From contig CP060501.1 of assembly GCA_024760545.1 (NCBI GenBank), forward strand, positions 2,517,501 through 2,581,500: a stretch of DNA of 64,000 bases, written 5' to 3'. The DNA comes from Nitrospira sp. (GTDB taxonomy: Bacteria; Nitrospirota; Nitrospiria; Nitrospirales; Nitrospiraceae). Positions within the stretch are counted from its first letter, which is position 1, and each line of letters opens with the position of its first letter. Made by a program: the position numbers and the translations under genes. Shown in pieces: positions 25,923 through 35,945 of the stretch. The notes beneath the pieces were generated by a model, which worked only from the letters and a program-made list of their open reading frames with translations, was not told the DNA's origin and made no database searches.

Positions 25923-26963
25923 TTAGGTGGTCCCGGTGCCATAGGCCGCAGAGAACCCGTCTCTCGGATTCCACCAGCGGAGTTTGTGTTTCGTCTTCGC
26001 GAGATCCTGACCCGTCTGCAAGAGGGCCAGATGTTTACTGCGCCAGCGATCCACCCCATCGATGATGGTTCTGACAAGCCAGCGTTCCCCGGCCTCCGGA
26101 TGGGCACACAGGAGGCCGAGCATCGGCGCCAGACTTTTCTCCGCCCAGCGTTTGACGTGCTCGATCTTGCGTACCGTCGTGACGACATGCAGCGTGGCCC
26201 GCTGCATCCCCTCGGTGAGGGTCTGCCACCAGCCTAGGATGGGCGCGTGATAGCGGTCCTTGGGGTCGTCCTCGCGCGTGCAGTCCCGGAAATCCACCGC
26301 AGTCCGGAACACCCCCACGATGTACTTCCGGAACGAGTCCCCATCGAGCGAGGCGAGGGCGAGTCCGACCGCTTGGGCACGCCGACTTTTCCATTCCATT
26401 TCCCAGCGCATCCACGGCCCGTCGACCGGTTTGTGTTTGGCCCGTTGTTCCGTCGCTTTATCGTAGACTCGGAGATAGGTATCCGATTGGCGAGACCCGA
26501 GGGCGAGCGTCTTCCCACGGTCTGACCCGGAGGGCACATCCAACCCGCCGATAATCTGGCACTGCCGGAAATGCGAGACGCAGTGGCCTTTGACCACGGC
26601 CTCATAAACCCCATCGACATCAATCACGCCCAGACGATCATCGAGGGCCACATCAATGCGCCCGAAATGCCCGTCCTGCGCCAGAACCCAGTGGGCTATT
26701 GCGTGAAACTTTTCAAAGGTCCAATGACGAATCAGTTCTTGGGAGAGATCGACGTGGACTTCGCGAGGGTTGCGTTTGGCCCCCGTCGCAATCCGGCCAT
26801 AGCCGCTGTCATTCCCCCGGCAGAACCAGACCTCGCGGTAGCCTTCATAGCCCTTCTCGTCCCGGATCCAGTCTCCCTCACCGAGGAGTGCCTTCACCGT
26901 CTCAACGGTGGAATTGGGGACGGTGAACCGAAGCCATCCCAGTGAGAATAACCAGCCGCTCAT
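25923..26963 (-). CDS. Phage replication initiation protein (Rep_trans/pII-like)
   Basis: 346 residues of the rolling-circle initiator family used by inoviruses and related plasmids. Family elements: the LGWLRFTVP start, GRIDVALDD, the KTLALGSRQSDTYLRVYDK block with the conserved Tyr, and RWEMEWKSRRA. It would nick the plus origin and start rolling-circle replication. The start overlaps the upstream HTH gene by four bases (ATGA). The origin itself is not identified; the gene-free stretch behind 27271 is the likely place. Confidence 0.88.
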   Translation of the reverse strand: MSGWLFSLGWLRFTVPNSTVETVKALLGEGDWIRDEKGYEGYREVWFCRGNDSGYGRIATGAKRNPREVHVDLSQELIRHWTFEKFHAIAHWVLAQDGHFGRIDVALDDRLGVIDVDGVYEAVVKGHCVSHFRQCQIIGGLDVPSGSDRGKTLALGSRQSDTYLRVYDKATEQRAKHKPVDGPWMRWEMEWKSRRAQAVGLALASLDGDSFRKYIVGVFRTAVDFRDCTREDDPKDRYHAPILGWWQTLTEGMQRATLHVVTTVRKIEHVKRWAEKSLAPMLGLLCAHPEAGERWLVRTIIDGVDRWRSKHLALLQTGQDLAKTKHKLRWWNPRDGFSAAYGTGTT

Positions 26964-27271
26964 GCGTCCCTCCGAGTCCTCGGTTGGAATTTGCGCCCCC
27001 GTTTGACCAGTCGGGGGCTCGGCTGCCCGTCGCGCCGTCGGCTGGCGCCGCCGGTCGCGCGGCGGGTCGCTCCCTCCTGCGTATCGATGGTGGGAAGGAG
27101 TCCCTGCCCCTTCCGCCTCATCGCTTCCTTCACTTGATCGAGGTCGAAGCGGACAAACCGGAAGATGCGCTCGACGGGGATCTCCCCACGGAGATAGGCC
27201 CGGCGCACGGTCTTCACGCTCACTTTGAGGGCCTTCGCCAGTTCATGAATGGTCAGCCACGGTGCGTTCAT
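26960..27271 (-). CDS. HTH/excisionase-family DNA-binding protein of the prophage
   Basis: 103 residues from ATG 27271. N-terminal WLTIHELAKALKVSVKTVRRAYLRGEIPVERIF...RFDLDQVKEAM is the excisionase/MerR-like winged helix; the C-terminal half is highly basic (Arg/Lys) with no fold. First gene of the prophage operon; may regulate it or help Rep. Confidence 0.8.
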   Translation of the reverse strand: MNAPWLTIHELAKALKVSVKTVRRAYLRGEIPVERIFRFVRFDLDQVKEAMRRKGQGLLPTIDTQEGATRRATGGASRRRDGQPSPRLVKRGRKFQPRTRRDA

Positions 27272-27793
27272 GCGTATCCTCGTGTCGCGGCGGCTCAACA
27301 TGGTCCAGACTACCGAGGCTGACGGCATTCACGAAAGTGCCCGCGAGGGGACACGGGAGGTCAGTAGAGGACAGGGAAGGGACTCTAGTGTTGAGCGGCG
27401 ATGCTGATGAGTTAGGCGGTCACTCTCGACTCCTTCGTCTCCGGTGGTTCGTGAGACGAAGTGTCTTGAATCATAAACCCCGCTCTAGACGCAAGGATGA
27501 GAAGCTCGTGAATGGGAGGTATTTCTGAGTTGGATCATACGAACGAGGACGAGTTGGGAAGAAACGGCAATAACGAACACGACGTTTCGAAGTTGAAGCC
27601 AAGAATATTTCGGCCCTGGGCCATTTGGAAGTAGTGAAGATGTAGCAACGCTATGAGATACAATGCTTAAAATATCGTGACAGTTTGTGATAGACCACTC
27701 AAAGATTGATGATTTCATTAAGGTAAGAGGAGTATCCTTCCACAGCCACAGCACTCATAACCCTGCAGTATTGTTTGCTCATAACTATCGAAG
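27272..27793. other. Gene-free divergent region between prophage and defence operon
   Basis: 522 bases without a gene I can support. It holds a 9-bp perfect hairpin (CTTCGTCTC/GAGACGAAG, 27433-27461, 11-base loop) and must contain the promoters for the prophage operon (leftwards) and the hsd operon (rightwards). The second half is AT-richer. A filamentous-phage origin may lie here. No copy of the tRNA-Lys core is visible, so it is not the right end of a simple prophage. Confidence 0.5.
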
Positions 27794-30700
27794 ATGAAGC
27801 CTCCTCACCCGCTCGTCAGCAACTTTGCTCAGCTTCAAGAACACGACGAACAATTGCTTCGTTTGGGCCTCTTAGCAGAACGATATTTTCCGGAAGATCC
27901 CAATACGTCTCTGCTTAAGTTACGCCAGTTCACGGAACTCCTAGCCCAACACGTCGCCACGAATGTTGGCGAGTATGTCTCAACAGAGGAAGCTCAGCAC
28001 CAGCTTGTCCGACGGCTACAAGATCAAGGCATCCTTCCACGGGAGATTGCTCAGCTATTCAGTGAGGTGAGACGCGCAGGCAATGCTGCCAGCCATGCGA
28101 TGACGGGGGATCACCGAATCGCCCTTGCCATGCTCAAGATAAGCTGGCAACTCGGTATCTGGTTCCATCGGACCTTCAAGGATCCTGCTTTCAAATCGGG
28201 ACCCTTTATCCCTCCGAGGACACCGAAAGAGGAAAGTGCCGATCTTCGAGATGAATTGGGCCGTTTAAGGGAAGAACTTGTCGAATACCAAGCGGCTCAC
28301 CATGAAGTCACGCAACAGCTCGGCGCTATTCAGGCGAAACTGAAAGAAGCCACGGATGAGGGTTCATTCTGGGAGCAAATCGCTGCGGAAGCAGAATCAG
28401 CAAAAGCCGCACTCCAGCAGCAGTTAGCTGCACAACAGGCAAAAGCGGAGACGCAATCCAAGGCTAAACTTGCTGCCTTTGTTTCTGCATCGAATCAAGC
28501 TGCTGCAGCCGTACAGCTTGACGAAGTCGAAACCCGGAAGCTGATTGACCAGCAGCTCAAAGAAGCAGGATGGCAAGTTGATTCGCCAACGCTTCGCTAT
28601 TCGGCAGGTACACGTCCTCAAAAAGGGAAAAACATAGCCATTGCCGAATGGCCAACCCAAAGTGGCCCTGCGGACTATGTGATGTTTGTAGGGCTTACAC
28701 CCATCGCGGCGGTAGAAGCAAAGCGGAAGAATATCGACGTATCTGCAGCATTGCAGCAGGCCAAGCGATACAGCCGCACCTTCGCCGTAAGCGAGGGTGT
28801 TCAATCCCCAGGGGGACCATGGGGTGAGTTCCATATCCCATTTGCGTTTTCCTCCAACGGTCGGCCATATCTTCGTCAGTTGGCCACGCGAAGTGGCATT
28901 TGGTTTTGCGATCTTAGGCGTCCTGATAACATCGGTCATGTGTTGGATGGCTGGTACACGCCTGAAGGACTCACAGCGCTTCTGAAGCGCGATGACAATC
29001 GCGCGCACGAGCAGCTCGCAAAAGAGCCATTCAACTACGGCTTTACGTTGCGGCCGTATCAACAGGAGGCCATTCAGTCAATTGAGCAGGCGATTGCACG
29101 TGGCCAGAGAGAAATCTTACTGGCCATGGCAACGGGAACTGGCAAAACAAAAACCTGCATTGCCCTTATCTATCGGTTGCTGAAGGCACAACGGTTCCGT
29201 CGTGTACTCTTCCTCGTTGACCGATCAGCCCTTGGCGAGCAGGCAGCAAACGCATTCAAAGACACGCGTATGCAAAGCCTGCAAACCTTTGCGGACATTT
29301 TTGGAATCAAAGAACTGGGGGAACAAGAACCAGACAGTGACACATCACTTCACATTGCCACGGTCCAAGGTATGGTGAAACGGCTTCTCTATAGCTCCGA
29401 AGGGGTCATGCCGCCTTCTGTGGATCAGTACGATTGCATTATTGTAGACGAATGCCATCGTGGCTACCTACTTGATCGCGAATTATCTGAAACAGAATTG
29501 ACGTTCCGAAGCTACGAAGACTACATCTCAAAGTATCGGCGAGTGCTGGACTACTTTGACGCGGTTAAGGTGGGGCTAACCGCGACCCCTGCGCTGCATA
29601 CCACGCAAATTTTCGGGTTGCCGATCTACTCCTATAGCTATCGCGAGGCAGTCATCGATGGCTATTTGATAGATCATGAACCGCCTATTCAGGTTCAAAC
29701 TGAGCTGTCCTCCAAGGGGATCAAATGGCAAGCAGGCGAAGAGGTGAAAGTCTATAACGTTCAACAGAACGAGGTGAAGCTATTCACTGCACCAGACGAA
29801 ATAAAGATTGAGGTCGAGGAGTTCAATCGGAAAGTCATCACAGAACCATTCAATACGGTAGTATGCCAATTCCTTGCTCGAGAACTGGACCCTAGCACGC
29901 CTCACAAGACGTTGATCTTTTGTGTGAATGATGCTCATGCTGATCTGGTGGTTAAGTTGCTGAAAGAGGCCTTCAAAGGCTATTACGGATCAGTCGAGGA
30001 TGATGCCGTCATCAAGATCACAGGAGCAGCAGACAAACCGTTAGAGTTGATCCGACGCTATAAGAATGAACGAAACCCCAATGTGGCAGTAACGGTTGAT
30101 CTTCTCACGACAGGGGTGGATGTTCCGGAAATCTGTAACCTCGTCTTTCTTCGGAGGGTCAATAGCCGCATCCTCTTCGATCAAATGCTCGGGAGAGCTA
30201 CGCGGCTCTGTGACGAGATTGGCAAAGAAACATTCAGAATCTTTGATGCCGTGAGGATCTATGAGGCGCTCCATGAGTTAACGGCCATGCGGCCAGTCGT
30301 GGCTGATCCCAAAATTAGCTTTTCCCAGCTGATCAGGGAGATGATGGCATCACAGGGAGATGATGTCCGTGCCCTGGCAAAAGACCAGTTCATTGCCAAG
30401 TTCCAACGCAAGAAACGGCACTTGTCGGAGAAGAACAAGCAGGACTTTGAGAGTCGAGCCGGCATGTCGCCGGAAGACTTTCTCAAGAGAATGCACGCGA
30501 TGTCGCTGGACGACATCGCCTCTTGGTTTACACAGAATTCAGAATTGGGGGAGGTTCTTGATAGAAAAGGCGAGGGAAGAGCAGAACCCATACTCCTCTC
30601 TGAACATGCAGATAAGTTAAAAAACGTCGAGCGTGGGTATGGGAAAGCAACGAAGCCAGCTGATTACCTGAAAGAGTTTGAGGAGTTCGTCCGAAGCCAA

Positions 30701-31168
30701 GGAAACGCCATTCCGGCCTTGGTCACCGTACTCACGCGCCCACGAGAACTGACCCGCAAGCAATTGCGAGATTTGGCTCTGGCATTTGATAAGGCTGGGT
30801 TCAGCGAAGCCAATCTTGAAACAGCCTGGCGGGAGATGACGAACCAAGACATTGCAGCCAGGATTGTCGGATACATCAGGCAGGCCGCGTTAGGGGATGC
30901 CTTAATTCCGTATGAGCAACGGGTGGATCGCGCACTGCAAACAATTCTCACCTCCAAATATTGGACCGTCCCTCAGCGGCAATGGCTGCAGAAAATTGCG
31001 GCTCAGACCAAAGCCAATGTCGTGGTGGACCGTAACGCGCTGGATGATCCGGATCTGATCTTTAAGCGAGAAGGTGGAGGGTTTGCCCGAATCAACAGGA
31101 TCTTCGATGGGGAGTTGCAACAGGTATTAGATAGCTTCAAAGATTCTATCTGGAATCCTGCGGCCTAG
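27794..31168 (+). CDS. hsdR: Type I restriction enzyme, R subunit
   Basis: 1124 residues. An N-terminal DUF4145-like helical domain (about 1-115) and coiled coil are followed by the endonuclease domain with ADYVMFVG...AAVEAKRK (E308/K310 of the PD-ExK site), then the SF2 translocase with Walker A MATGTGKT (about 445-452), DECH box (552-555) and GLTATP. A C-terminal helical region binds the methylase. It cleaves unmethylated DNA after ATP-driven translocation. All motifs are present. First gene of a seven-gene run with very short gaps; the start has only a weak ribosome binding site. Confidence 0.95.
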   Translation: MKPPHPLVSNFAQLQEHDEQLLRLGLLAERYFPEDPNTSLLKLRQFTELLAQHVATNVGEYVSTEEAQHQLVRRLQDQGILPREIAQLFSEVRRAGNAASHAMTGDHRIALAMLKISWQLGIWFHRTFKDPAFKSGPFIPPRTPKEESADLRDELGRLREELVEYQAAHHEVTQQLGAIQAKLKEATDEGSFWEQIAAEAESAKAALQQQLAAQQAKAETQSKAKLAAFVSASNQAAAAVQLDEVETRKLIDQQLKEAGWQVDSPTLRYSAGTRPQKGKNIAIAEWPTQSGPADYVMFVGLTPIAAVEAKRKNIDVSAALQQAKRYSRTFAVSEGVQSPGGPWGEFHIPFAFSSNGRPYLRQLATRSGIWFCDLRRPDNIGHVLDGWYTPEGLTALLKRDDNRAHEQLAKEPFNYGFTLRPYQQEAIQSIEQAIARGQREILLAMATGTGKTKTCIALIYRLLKAQRFRRVLFLVDRSALGEQAANAFKDTRMQSLQTFADIFGIKELGEQEPDSDTSLHIATVQGMVKRLLYSSEGVMPPSVDQYDCIIVDECHRGYLLDRELSETELTFRSYEDYISKYRRVLDYFDAVKVGLTATPALHTTQIFGLPIYSYSYREAVIDGYLIDHEPPIQVQTELSSKGIKWQAGEEVKVYNVQQNEVKLFTAPDEIKIEVEEFNRKVITEPFNTVVCQFLARELDPSTPHKTLIFCVNDAHADLVVKLLKEAFKGYYGSVEDDAVIKITGAADKPLELIRRYKNERNPNVAVTVDLLTTGVDVPEICNLVFLRRVNSRILFDQMLGRATRLCDEIGKETFRIFDAVRIYEALHELTAMRPVVADPKISFSQLIREMMASQGDDVRALAKDQFIAKFQRKKRHLSEKNKQDFESRAGMSPEDFLKRMHAMSLDDIASWFTQNSELGEVLDRKGEGRAEPILLSEHADKLKNVERGYGKATKPADYLKEFEEFVRSQGNAIPALVTVLTRPRELTRKQLRDLALAFDKAGFSEANLETAWREMTNQDIAARIVGYIRQAALGDALIPYEQRVDRALQTILTSKYWTVPQRQWLQKIAAQTKANVVVDRNALDDPDLIFKREGGGFARINRIFDGELQQVLDSFKDSIWNPAA

Positions 31169-31189
31169 TGAAGGAGAGACCAGCGAGCT

Positions 31190-32662
31190 ATGGGCAACGT
31201 AACGCATGACATCGTGGCCAAGCTGTGGAATCTCTGCAACGTCCTCAAGGACGACGGAGTGACCTATCACCAATATGTGACCGAGTTGACCTACTTGCTG
31301 TTCCTGAAGATGGCCAAAGAAACCAACGCAGAGTCACAGATTCCAGATGGCCATCGCTGGGATGATCTTGAGGCGAAAGCTGCTCCAGACCGTCTTGAGG
31401 CTTATAAGCTGACGCTGATTCATTTGGGCAGTCACGGGTCAAAGCTTGTGAAGGAGATCTTTGCCAATGCCAGCTCCTTTATCCGCAAACCCGCGACCCT
31501 TTCTACCCTGGTTGCCGAGATCGACAAGATCGATTGGTACAGCGCCAAGCAGGAGGGACTCGGCGATCTATATGAGGGGCTCTTAGAGAAGAATGCGAAT
31601 GAGAAGAAGTCCGGGGCGGGGCAATACTTTACCCCACGGCCATTGATCGACAGCATGGTTGGTGTGATGAAGCCCACGCTTGATGACATCATCCAGGATC
31701 CAGCGGCGGGTACCGGCGGCTTTCTTATTGCAGCCAACCATTATCTGCGGGAGCATACGAATCCAGATCGTTGGACAGAGGGTCAGCAACGAAAGTACCG
31801 GCGCAATACCTTCTATGGGATGGAGCATGTGCAGGATGCGCACCGTCTCGCGCTTATGAATCTGATGCTCCATGGAATCGAGTCAGACCCCGAGGCGGGC
31901 GGCATCCACTACGGAGACACGTTGAGCCCGGAAGGGGAGGCGTTGCCTATGGCAACCCTCATTCTGACGAACCCTCCCTTCGGAACCAAGAAAGGGGGTG
32001 GACTCCCTTCCCGGACCGACTTCACGTACCCAACCAGCAATAAGCAATTATGCTTTTTGCAGCATGTCTATCGAAGCCTGAAAACGGATGGTCGAAGTCG
32101 TGCCGCGATTGTGGTGCCGGACAACGTATTGTTTGAAGGCAACATCGGGAAAGATATCCGTGCAGACCTGATGGAAAAATGTAACCTCCACACCATCCTT
32201 CGGCTGCCAACAGGTATTTTCTATGCACAGGGCGTGAAGACCAATGTGCTTTTCTTTACACGTGGCGAGAAGGATAAAGGTAATACCAAAGAAGTATGGG
32301 TCTACGACCTTCGTGCGAATATGCCGCAGTTTGGCAAGCGTACGGAATTGAAGCGGGAGCACTTCAAGGAGTTTGAGGCTGCGTTCGGGAAGGATTCGCT
32401 TGGAAGTCCCTCGAGCCTCAAGAAGCGGAAAGACACGGGCGAGAAAGGACGTTTTCGCTGCTTCTCCCGCAAATGGATTGCAGCTCGTGGAGAGAGTCTC
32501 GATATTGCGTGGCTCAAGGACGAGAATGAGGGAACAACGGCTGAACTGGGTGAACCAGTTGCGCTGGCACAAGAGGCAATGAGCGAGCTTGAAGGCGCGA
32601 TGGAAGAGCTTCGAGGAATACTGCTAGAGCTGGGGGAAGATGTCGAGGAGATTGAGGCATGA
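31190..32662 (+). CDS. hsdM: Type I restriction-modification, M subunit (N6-adenine methyltransferase)
   Basis: 490 residues. HsdM N-terminal helical domain, then the methyltransferase fold with SAM motif I DPAAGTGGFLI (170-180) and catalytic NPPF (261-264), plus QYFTPRPLID. Methylates adenine in the half-sites defined by HsdS, protecting host DNA. GGAGAG precedes the ATG. Overlaps hsdS by four bases. Confidence 0.96.
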   Translation: MGNVTHDIVAKLWNLCNVLKDDGVTYHQYVTELTYLLFLKMAKETNAESQIPDGHRWDDLEAKAAPDRLEAYKLTLIHLGSHGSKLVKEIFANASSFIRKPATLSTLVAEIDKIDWYSAKQEGLGDLYEGLLEKNANEKKSGAGQYFTPRPLIDSMVGVMKPTLDDIIQDPAAGTGGFLIAANHYLREHTNPDRWTEGQQRKYRRNTFYGMEHVQDAHRLALMNLMLHGIESDPEAGGIHYGDTLSPEGEALPMATLILTNPPFGTKKGGGLPSRTDFTYPTSNKQLCFLQHVYRSLKTDGRSRAAIVVPDNVLFEGNIGKDIRADLMEKCNLHTILRLPTGIFYAQGVKTNVLFFTRGEKDKGNTKEVWVYDLRANMPQFGKRTELKREHFKEFEAAFGKDSLGSPSSLKKRKDTGEKGRFRCFSRKWIAARGESLDIAWLKDENEGTTAELGEPVALAQEAMSELEGAMEELRGILLELGEDVEEIEA

Positions 32663-34359
32663 CGATGGAAAGCATGCTTCCATCTTCCTGGGTAAAGTGC
32701 AACCTTGGTGAGGTGATCGACTACGGCGTAACGTATAAAGCTGAACCTGAAGAGATTCCAGCCAACGCCTGGGTACTTGAGCTGGAAGATATTGAAAAGG
32801 ATACATCAAAGGTACTGCAGCGTGTGAAGTTCGCGCAGCGTCAATCAAAGAGCACAAAGAACCAGTTTTCCGCTGGAGATGTGCTCTACGGTAAGCTGCG
32901 TCCCTACCTGAACAAAGTGATACGGGCCGATGAGGACGGTTACTGCACGACTGAGATTATCCCGCTGAAGCCATCGGACGTAATAAAGGGTGGGTACCTC
33001 TTCTACTGGCTAAAGCATCCGACATTTTTGGAGTACGTCACTAGGGTGAGCCATGGGCTGCACATGCCACGCCTCGGCACAGAGGCCGGCAGAAATGCTC
33101 CCTTCGTTCTAGCACCTACTAATGAGCAGAAACGCATCGCCGATAAGCTCGACGCAGTTCTCGCGCGGGTTGATGCTTGCCGTGAACACCTCGACCGCGT
33201 CCCGATGATCCTAAAGAAGTTCCGCCAGGCCGTTCTCGAGGCTGCGATATCCGGTGCGCTGACGGAAGAGTGGCATGAAGACAATCCCAGAAAAGCAGAT
33301 GCGACGAAACTGGCAGAGGAAATCCAAGGAGCGCATGTGGCTGCGGGAGGCCACAAGAGAGGCAATGCTGCTCCTCCAACAGAGGATGTGCATGATTTGA
33401 CCCCTGATATGTTCCCTCGAGGCTGGGCATTGTTGACTCTCCGGGACCTTGTGTTGCCGGATCGCCCAATCACCTACGGTATTCTTAAGCCTGGCCCAGA
33501 GCAGGTAGGAGGTGTCCCTTACATTCGCGTCGCCGATTTCCCTAGCGATAAGCTAAACGTTGCTTCTATCAGAAGAACCTCGAAAAGAATCGATGAAGAA
33601 TTCAAAAGGTCACGCCTCAGGTCAGGGGACTTACTTCTCTCGATTCGGGGTACCGTCGGGCGAGTAGTCGTTATCCCCGACGAACTTCAAAATGCCAATA
33701 TCACACAAGATTCTGCGCGCTTATCTATTCAGCCATCTATCAATCGCGATTATGTGCTTTGGTATCTTCGGTCGGGCTTGGCTCAATCAAGAATGAAGGG
33801 CTCAACAAAAGGAGTGGCTGTTCGTGGAATTAATATTGGTGACGTTCGTGCCATTCAAGTGCCACTGCCTTCTCGGGACGAACAAGACGAAATTGTGCGC
33901 CGCGTTGAAGCCCTTTTTCAATACGCAGAGAGGCTTGAACGGCGCTATGTCGCTGCCCGTGAACAGGTAGAACGCCTCACCCCAGCCATTTTGGCTAAAG
34001 CATTTCGCGGTGAACTTGTTCCGCAAGATCCTAATGATGAACCCGCTTCCAGCCTGCTGGAACGTATTCGCAGTGCAAAGGCAAAGCTGCCGACACAAGA
34101 GCAGAGACGCAAACCTCTTTTGAAAGCTGCTAAGCGGAAATCCAAGGAGAAATCTCTCATGGCCAAGAGTCGTTTCGATAATGACGTAATGGGAAAACCA
34201 TACCTCACCGGTCTTCTAAGGCAAATTGGTGGTAGTGCGAAAGTTGCAGACCTCTTCCAGAAAGCAGATCTCCCCGTGGTCGACTTCTATAAACAGTTGG
34301 CCTGGGAGGTTGAGAAGGGACATGTGTTGGATAAACATACTAGCTTGAAAGTGGCCTAA
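32659..34359 (+). CDS. hsdS: Type I restriction-modification, S (specificity) subunit
   Basis: 566 residues, longer than the usual 400-450. Two target-recognition domains (about 1-150 and 250-420), each followed by a conserved coiled-coil spacer with the typical NEQKRIADKLDAVLARVD and RDEQDEIVRRVEALFQYAE repeats. An extra basic C-terminal ~100 residues contains a small helical domain after KSKEKSLM that does not belong to HsdS proper and is reminiscent of an HTH. It may be an added DNA- or protein-binding module. The stop overlaps the next start (TAATG). Confidence 0.93.
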   Translation: MTMESMLPSSWVKCNLGEVIDYGVTYKAEPEEIPANAWVLELEDIEKDTSKVLQRVKFAQRQSKSTKNQFSAGDVLYGKLRPYLNKVIRADEDGYCTTEIIPLKPSDVIKGGYLFYWLKHPTFLEYVTRVSHGLHMPRLGTEAGRNAPFVLAPTNEQKRIADKLDAVLARVDACREHLDRVPMILKKFRQAVLEAAISGALTEEWHEDNPRKADATKLAEEIQGAHVAAGGHKRGNAAPPTEDVHDLTPDMFPRGWALLTLRDLVLPDRPITYGILKPGPEQVGGVPYIRVADFPSDKLNVASIRRTSKRIDEEFKRSRLRSGDLLLSIRGTVGRVVVIPDELQNANITQDSARLSIQPSINRDYVLWYLRSGLAQSRMKGSTKGVAVRGINIGDVRAIQVPLPSRDEQDEIVRRVEALFQYAERLERRYVAAREQVERLTPAILAKAFRGELVPQDPNDEPASSLLERIRSAKAKLPTQEQRRKPLLKAAKRKSKEKSLMAKSRFDNDVMGKPYLTGLLRQIGGSAKVADLFQKADLPVVDFYKQLAWEVEKGHVLDKHTSLKVA

Positions 34360-35945
34360 TGCGTTTGGATCGCGTCTATATCGATGGATTTAAGAATCTG
34401 AAAGGCGTCGATGTCGATTTTGACGAGCACCGCCTTACAACAGTAGTAATCGGCCAAAACGGTTCAGGTAAGTCGAATCTGATTGAGGCGATCACCGACA
34501 TATTCCGGTTTGTCGACTTGGGCCGTGCCCAACCACGTTTCGTCTATGAAATTGATTACCGTATTGGATCGCATAAGGTCCGCTTAACGAATCGTGAAGG
34601 CGCTCCTGCAATCATCGTGGATGGGCAGACGCTGGCGCGGACGGAATTTGAGAGGAATAAAGCTAGCCTGTTCCCTGATCTTGTGCTTGGTTACTACTCC
34701 GGCAGCAGTCGGCGACTTGAGAAGCTCTACGACGGTCACCAACGGCGTTACTACGATGCGATCAAGCTCAATGACGATGAGGAAGAATGTCGGGAAGCCC
34801 TTGTTGACCGACGCTTGTTTTACTGTCGGCCCATTCACGGAATCTTTGCGCTTCTATCATTCTTCGCGTTTCCAGATGCGACCGTGGGACGACTTCTAAA
34901 AGAAATGCTCGGAGTTACAGAGTTTCATTCGGCGCTTGCACTTTTTCGAGAACCCTGGTTTGCGAAGAGCAGGAAGAAAAAGACTCCCTTGCCAAGCCCT
35001 CAGAATCTCTGGGCTGCACAAGGTCCTGCAGGAGCATGCGCGAGAGGACTGCGTGATGTCGCCTTTCATCCACTCGCGTTGGAAGACAAGCCTATTGACG
35101 ACTATCGAGACAAAGGAGAGACGGAGGAACAGCTCGCGATATTCTTGCGAGACATGAGAGCGTTGCAGCGCTTTGCGGGTAAGTATGCTGATAGTAGTGA
35201 GATGTTTGCTGCACTCGAAGCGGTGGATATTTCAGACCTGTTCCGTGATTTGCACGTATGGGTCAAACGAACTAACGATCAGAGTGGTGACGTGAGTTTC
35301 GCTGACCTTTCTGATGGTGAGCGGCAACTCCTAATGGTGCTCGGACTGATTCGTCTATCAAGGGACAAGAAAGTCTTATTTCTTCTTGACGAACCAGATA
35401 CGCACCTTAATCCGGTGTGGCAACATGCTTACCTTGCGCTGATTCGAGAATGGACAGGTATAGAGGGTAACGCTTCGAAATGTCAGTTCATATTAACATC
35501 GCATAACCCACTCACAATTGCGGCGTTACACAAAGAGGAAGTGCGAGTCATGTTCACAGATCAAGCAGGTAAGGTAACCGTAAGCGCACCCTATACTCAT
35601 CCTAGGGGCATGGGATTTACGGCCACTCTTACAGAGATCTTCGGGCTTTCTTCTAGCCTCGATCAAGAAACACAGCGCGAAGTCGACGAGCGCAATAATC
35701 TAGCACGTCTTGCACAACGCTCTGAGGAACAGGAAAAGAAGCTTATTGAGATGAACGACAAGCTTAATCGGCTTGGATTTATGTTTGAAGACCGCGAGCC
35801 TCTATACCAAGACTTCTTACGGGCGTGGCACGACGTGCGTTATGCCGATCGGCCGCCTCTTTCGCCAAAACAAATAGAATTGAGGCATAAGGCCATGAGC
35901 GAATTGATTAAGGCTCTTATGCAGAAGAAGGCTGCTGGTTCGTGA
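34359..35945 (+). CDS. SMC/Rad50-like AAA ATPase of a Septu-type defence pair (PtuA-like)
   Basis: 528 residues. Walker A GQNGSGKSN (32-40), an ABC-like signature FADLSDGERQLL, Walker B KVLFLLDEPDTHLNP and an H-loop TSHNPLTI make a complete ABC-type AAA_21 ATPase without membrane segments; a basic, partly coiled C-terminus follows. It is followed with a GTGA overlap by an HNH nuclease gene, the gene order of Septu (PtuA-PtuB) anti-phage systems. The start overlaps hsdS by one base, so the pair is translated as part of the restriction operon. Confidence 0.82.
   Translation: MRLDRVYIDGFKNLKGVDVDFDEHRLTTVVIGQNGSGKSNLIEAITDIFRFVDLGRAQPRFVYEIDYRIGSHKVRLTNREGAPAIIVDGQTLARTEFERNKASLFPDLVLGYYSGSSRRLEKLYDGHQRRYYDAIKLNDDEEECREALVDRRLFYCRPIHGIFALLSFFAFPDATVGRLLKEMLGVTEFHSALALFREPWFAKSRKKKTPLPSPQNLWAAQGPAGACARGLRDVAFHPLALEDKPIDDYRDKGETEEQLAIFLRDMRALQRFAGKYADSSEMFAALEAVDISDLFRDLHVWVKRTNDQSGDVSFADLSDGERQLLMVLGLIRLSRDKKVLFLLDEPDTHLNPVWQHAYLALIREWTGIEGNASKCQFILTSHNPLTIAALHKEEVRVMFTDQAGKVTVSAPYTHPRGMGFTATLTEIFGLSSSLDQETQREVDERNNLARLAQRSEEQEKKLIEMNDKLNRLGFMFEDREPLYQDFLRAWHDVRYADRPPLSPKQIELRHKAMSELIKALMQKKAAGS

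Larger units (their letters stand above)
21773..27271 (-). mobile_element. Inovirus (filamentous phage) prophage
   Basis: Eleven to twelve small minus-strand genes in the order of filamentous phages, read from 27271 downwards: HTH regulator, Rep (pII-like), two small regulators, ssDNA-binding protein (pV-like), pIII-like adsorption protein, pVI-like membrane protein, Zot/pI assembly ATPase, a tiny membrane protein and two coat proteins. Genes overlap or abut. The core modules look intact. No separate att duplication is visible around it, so it may use the element A integrase or be stranded. Confidence 0.85.
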
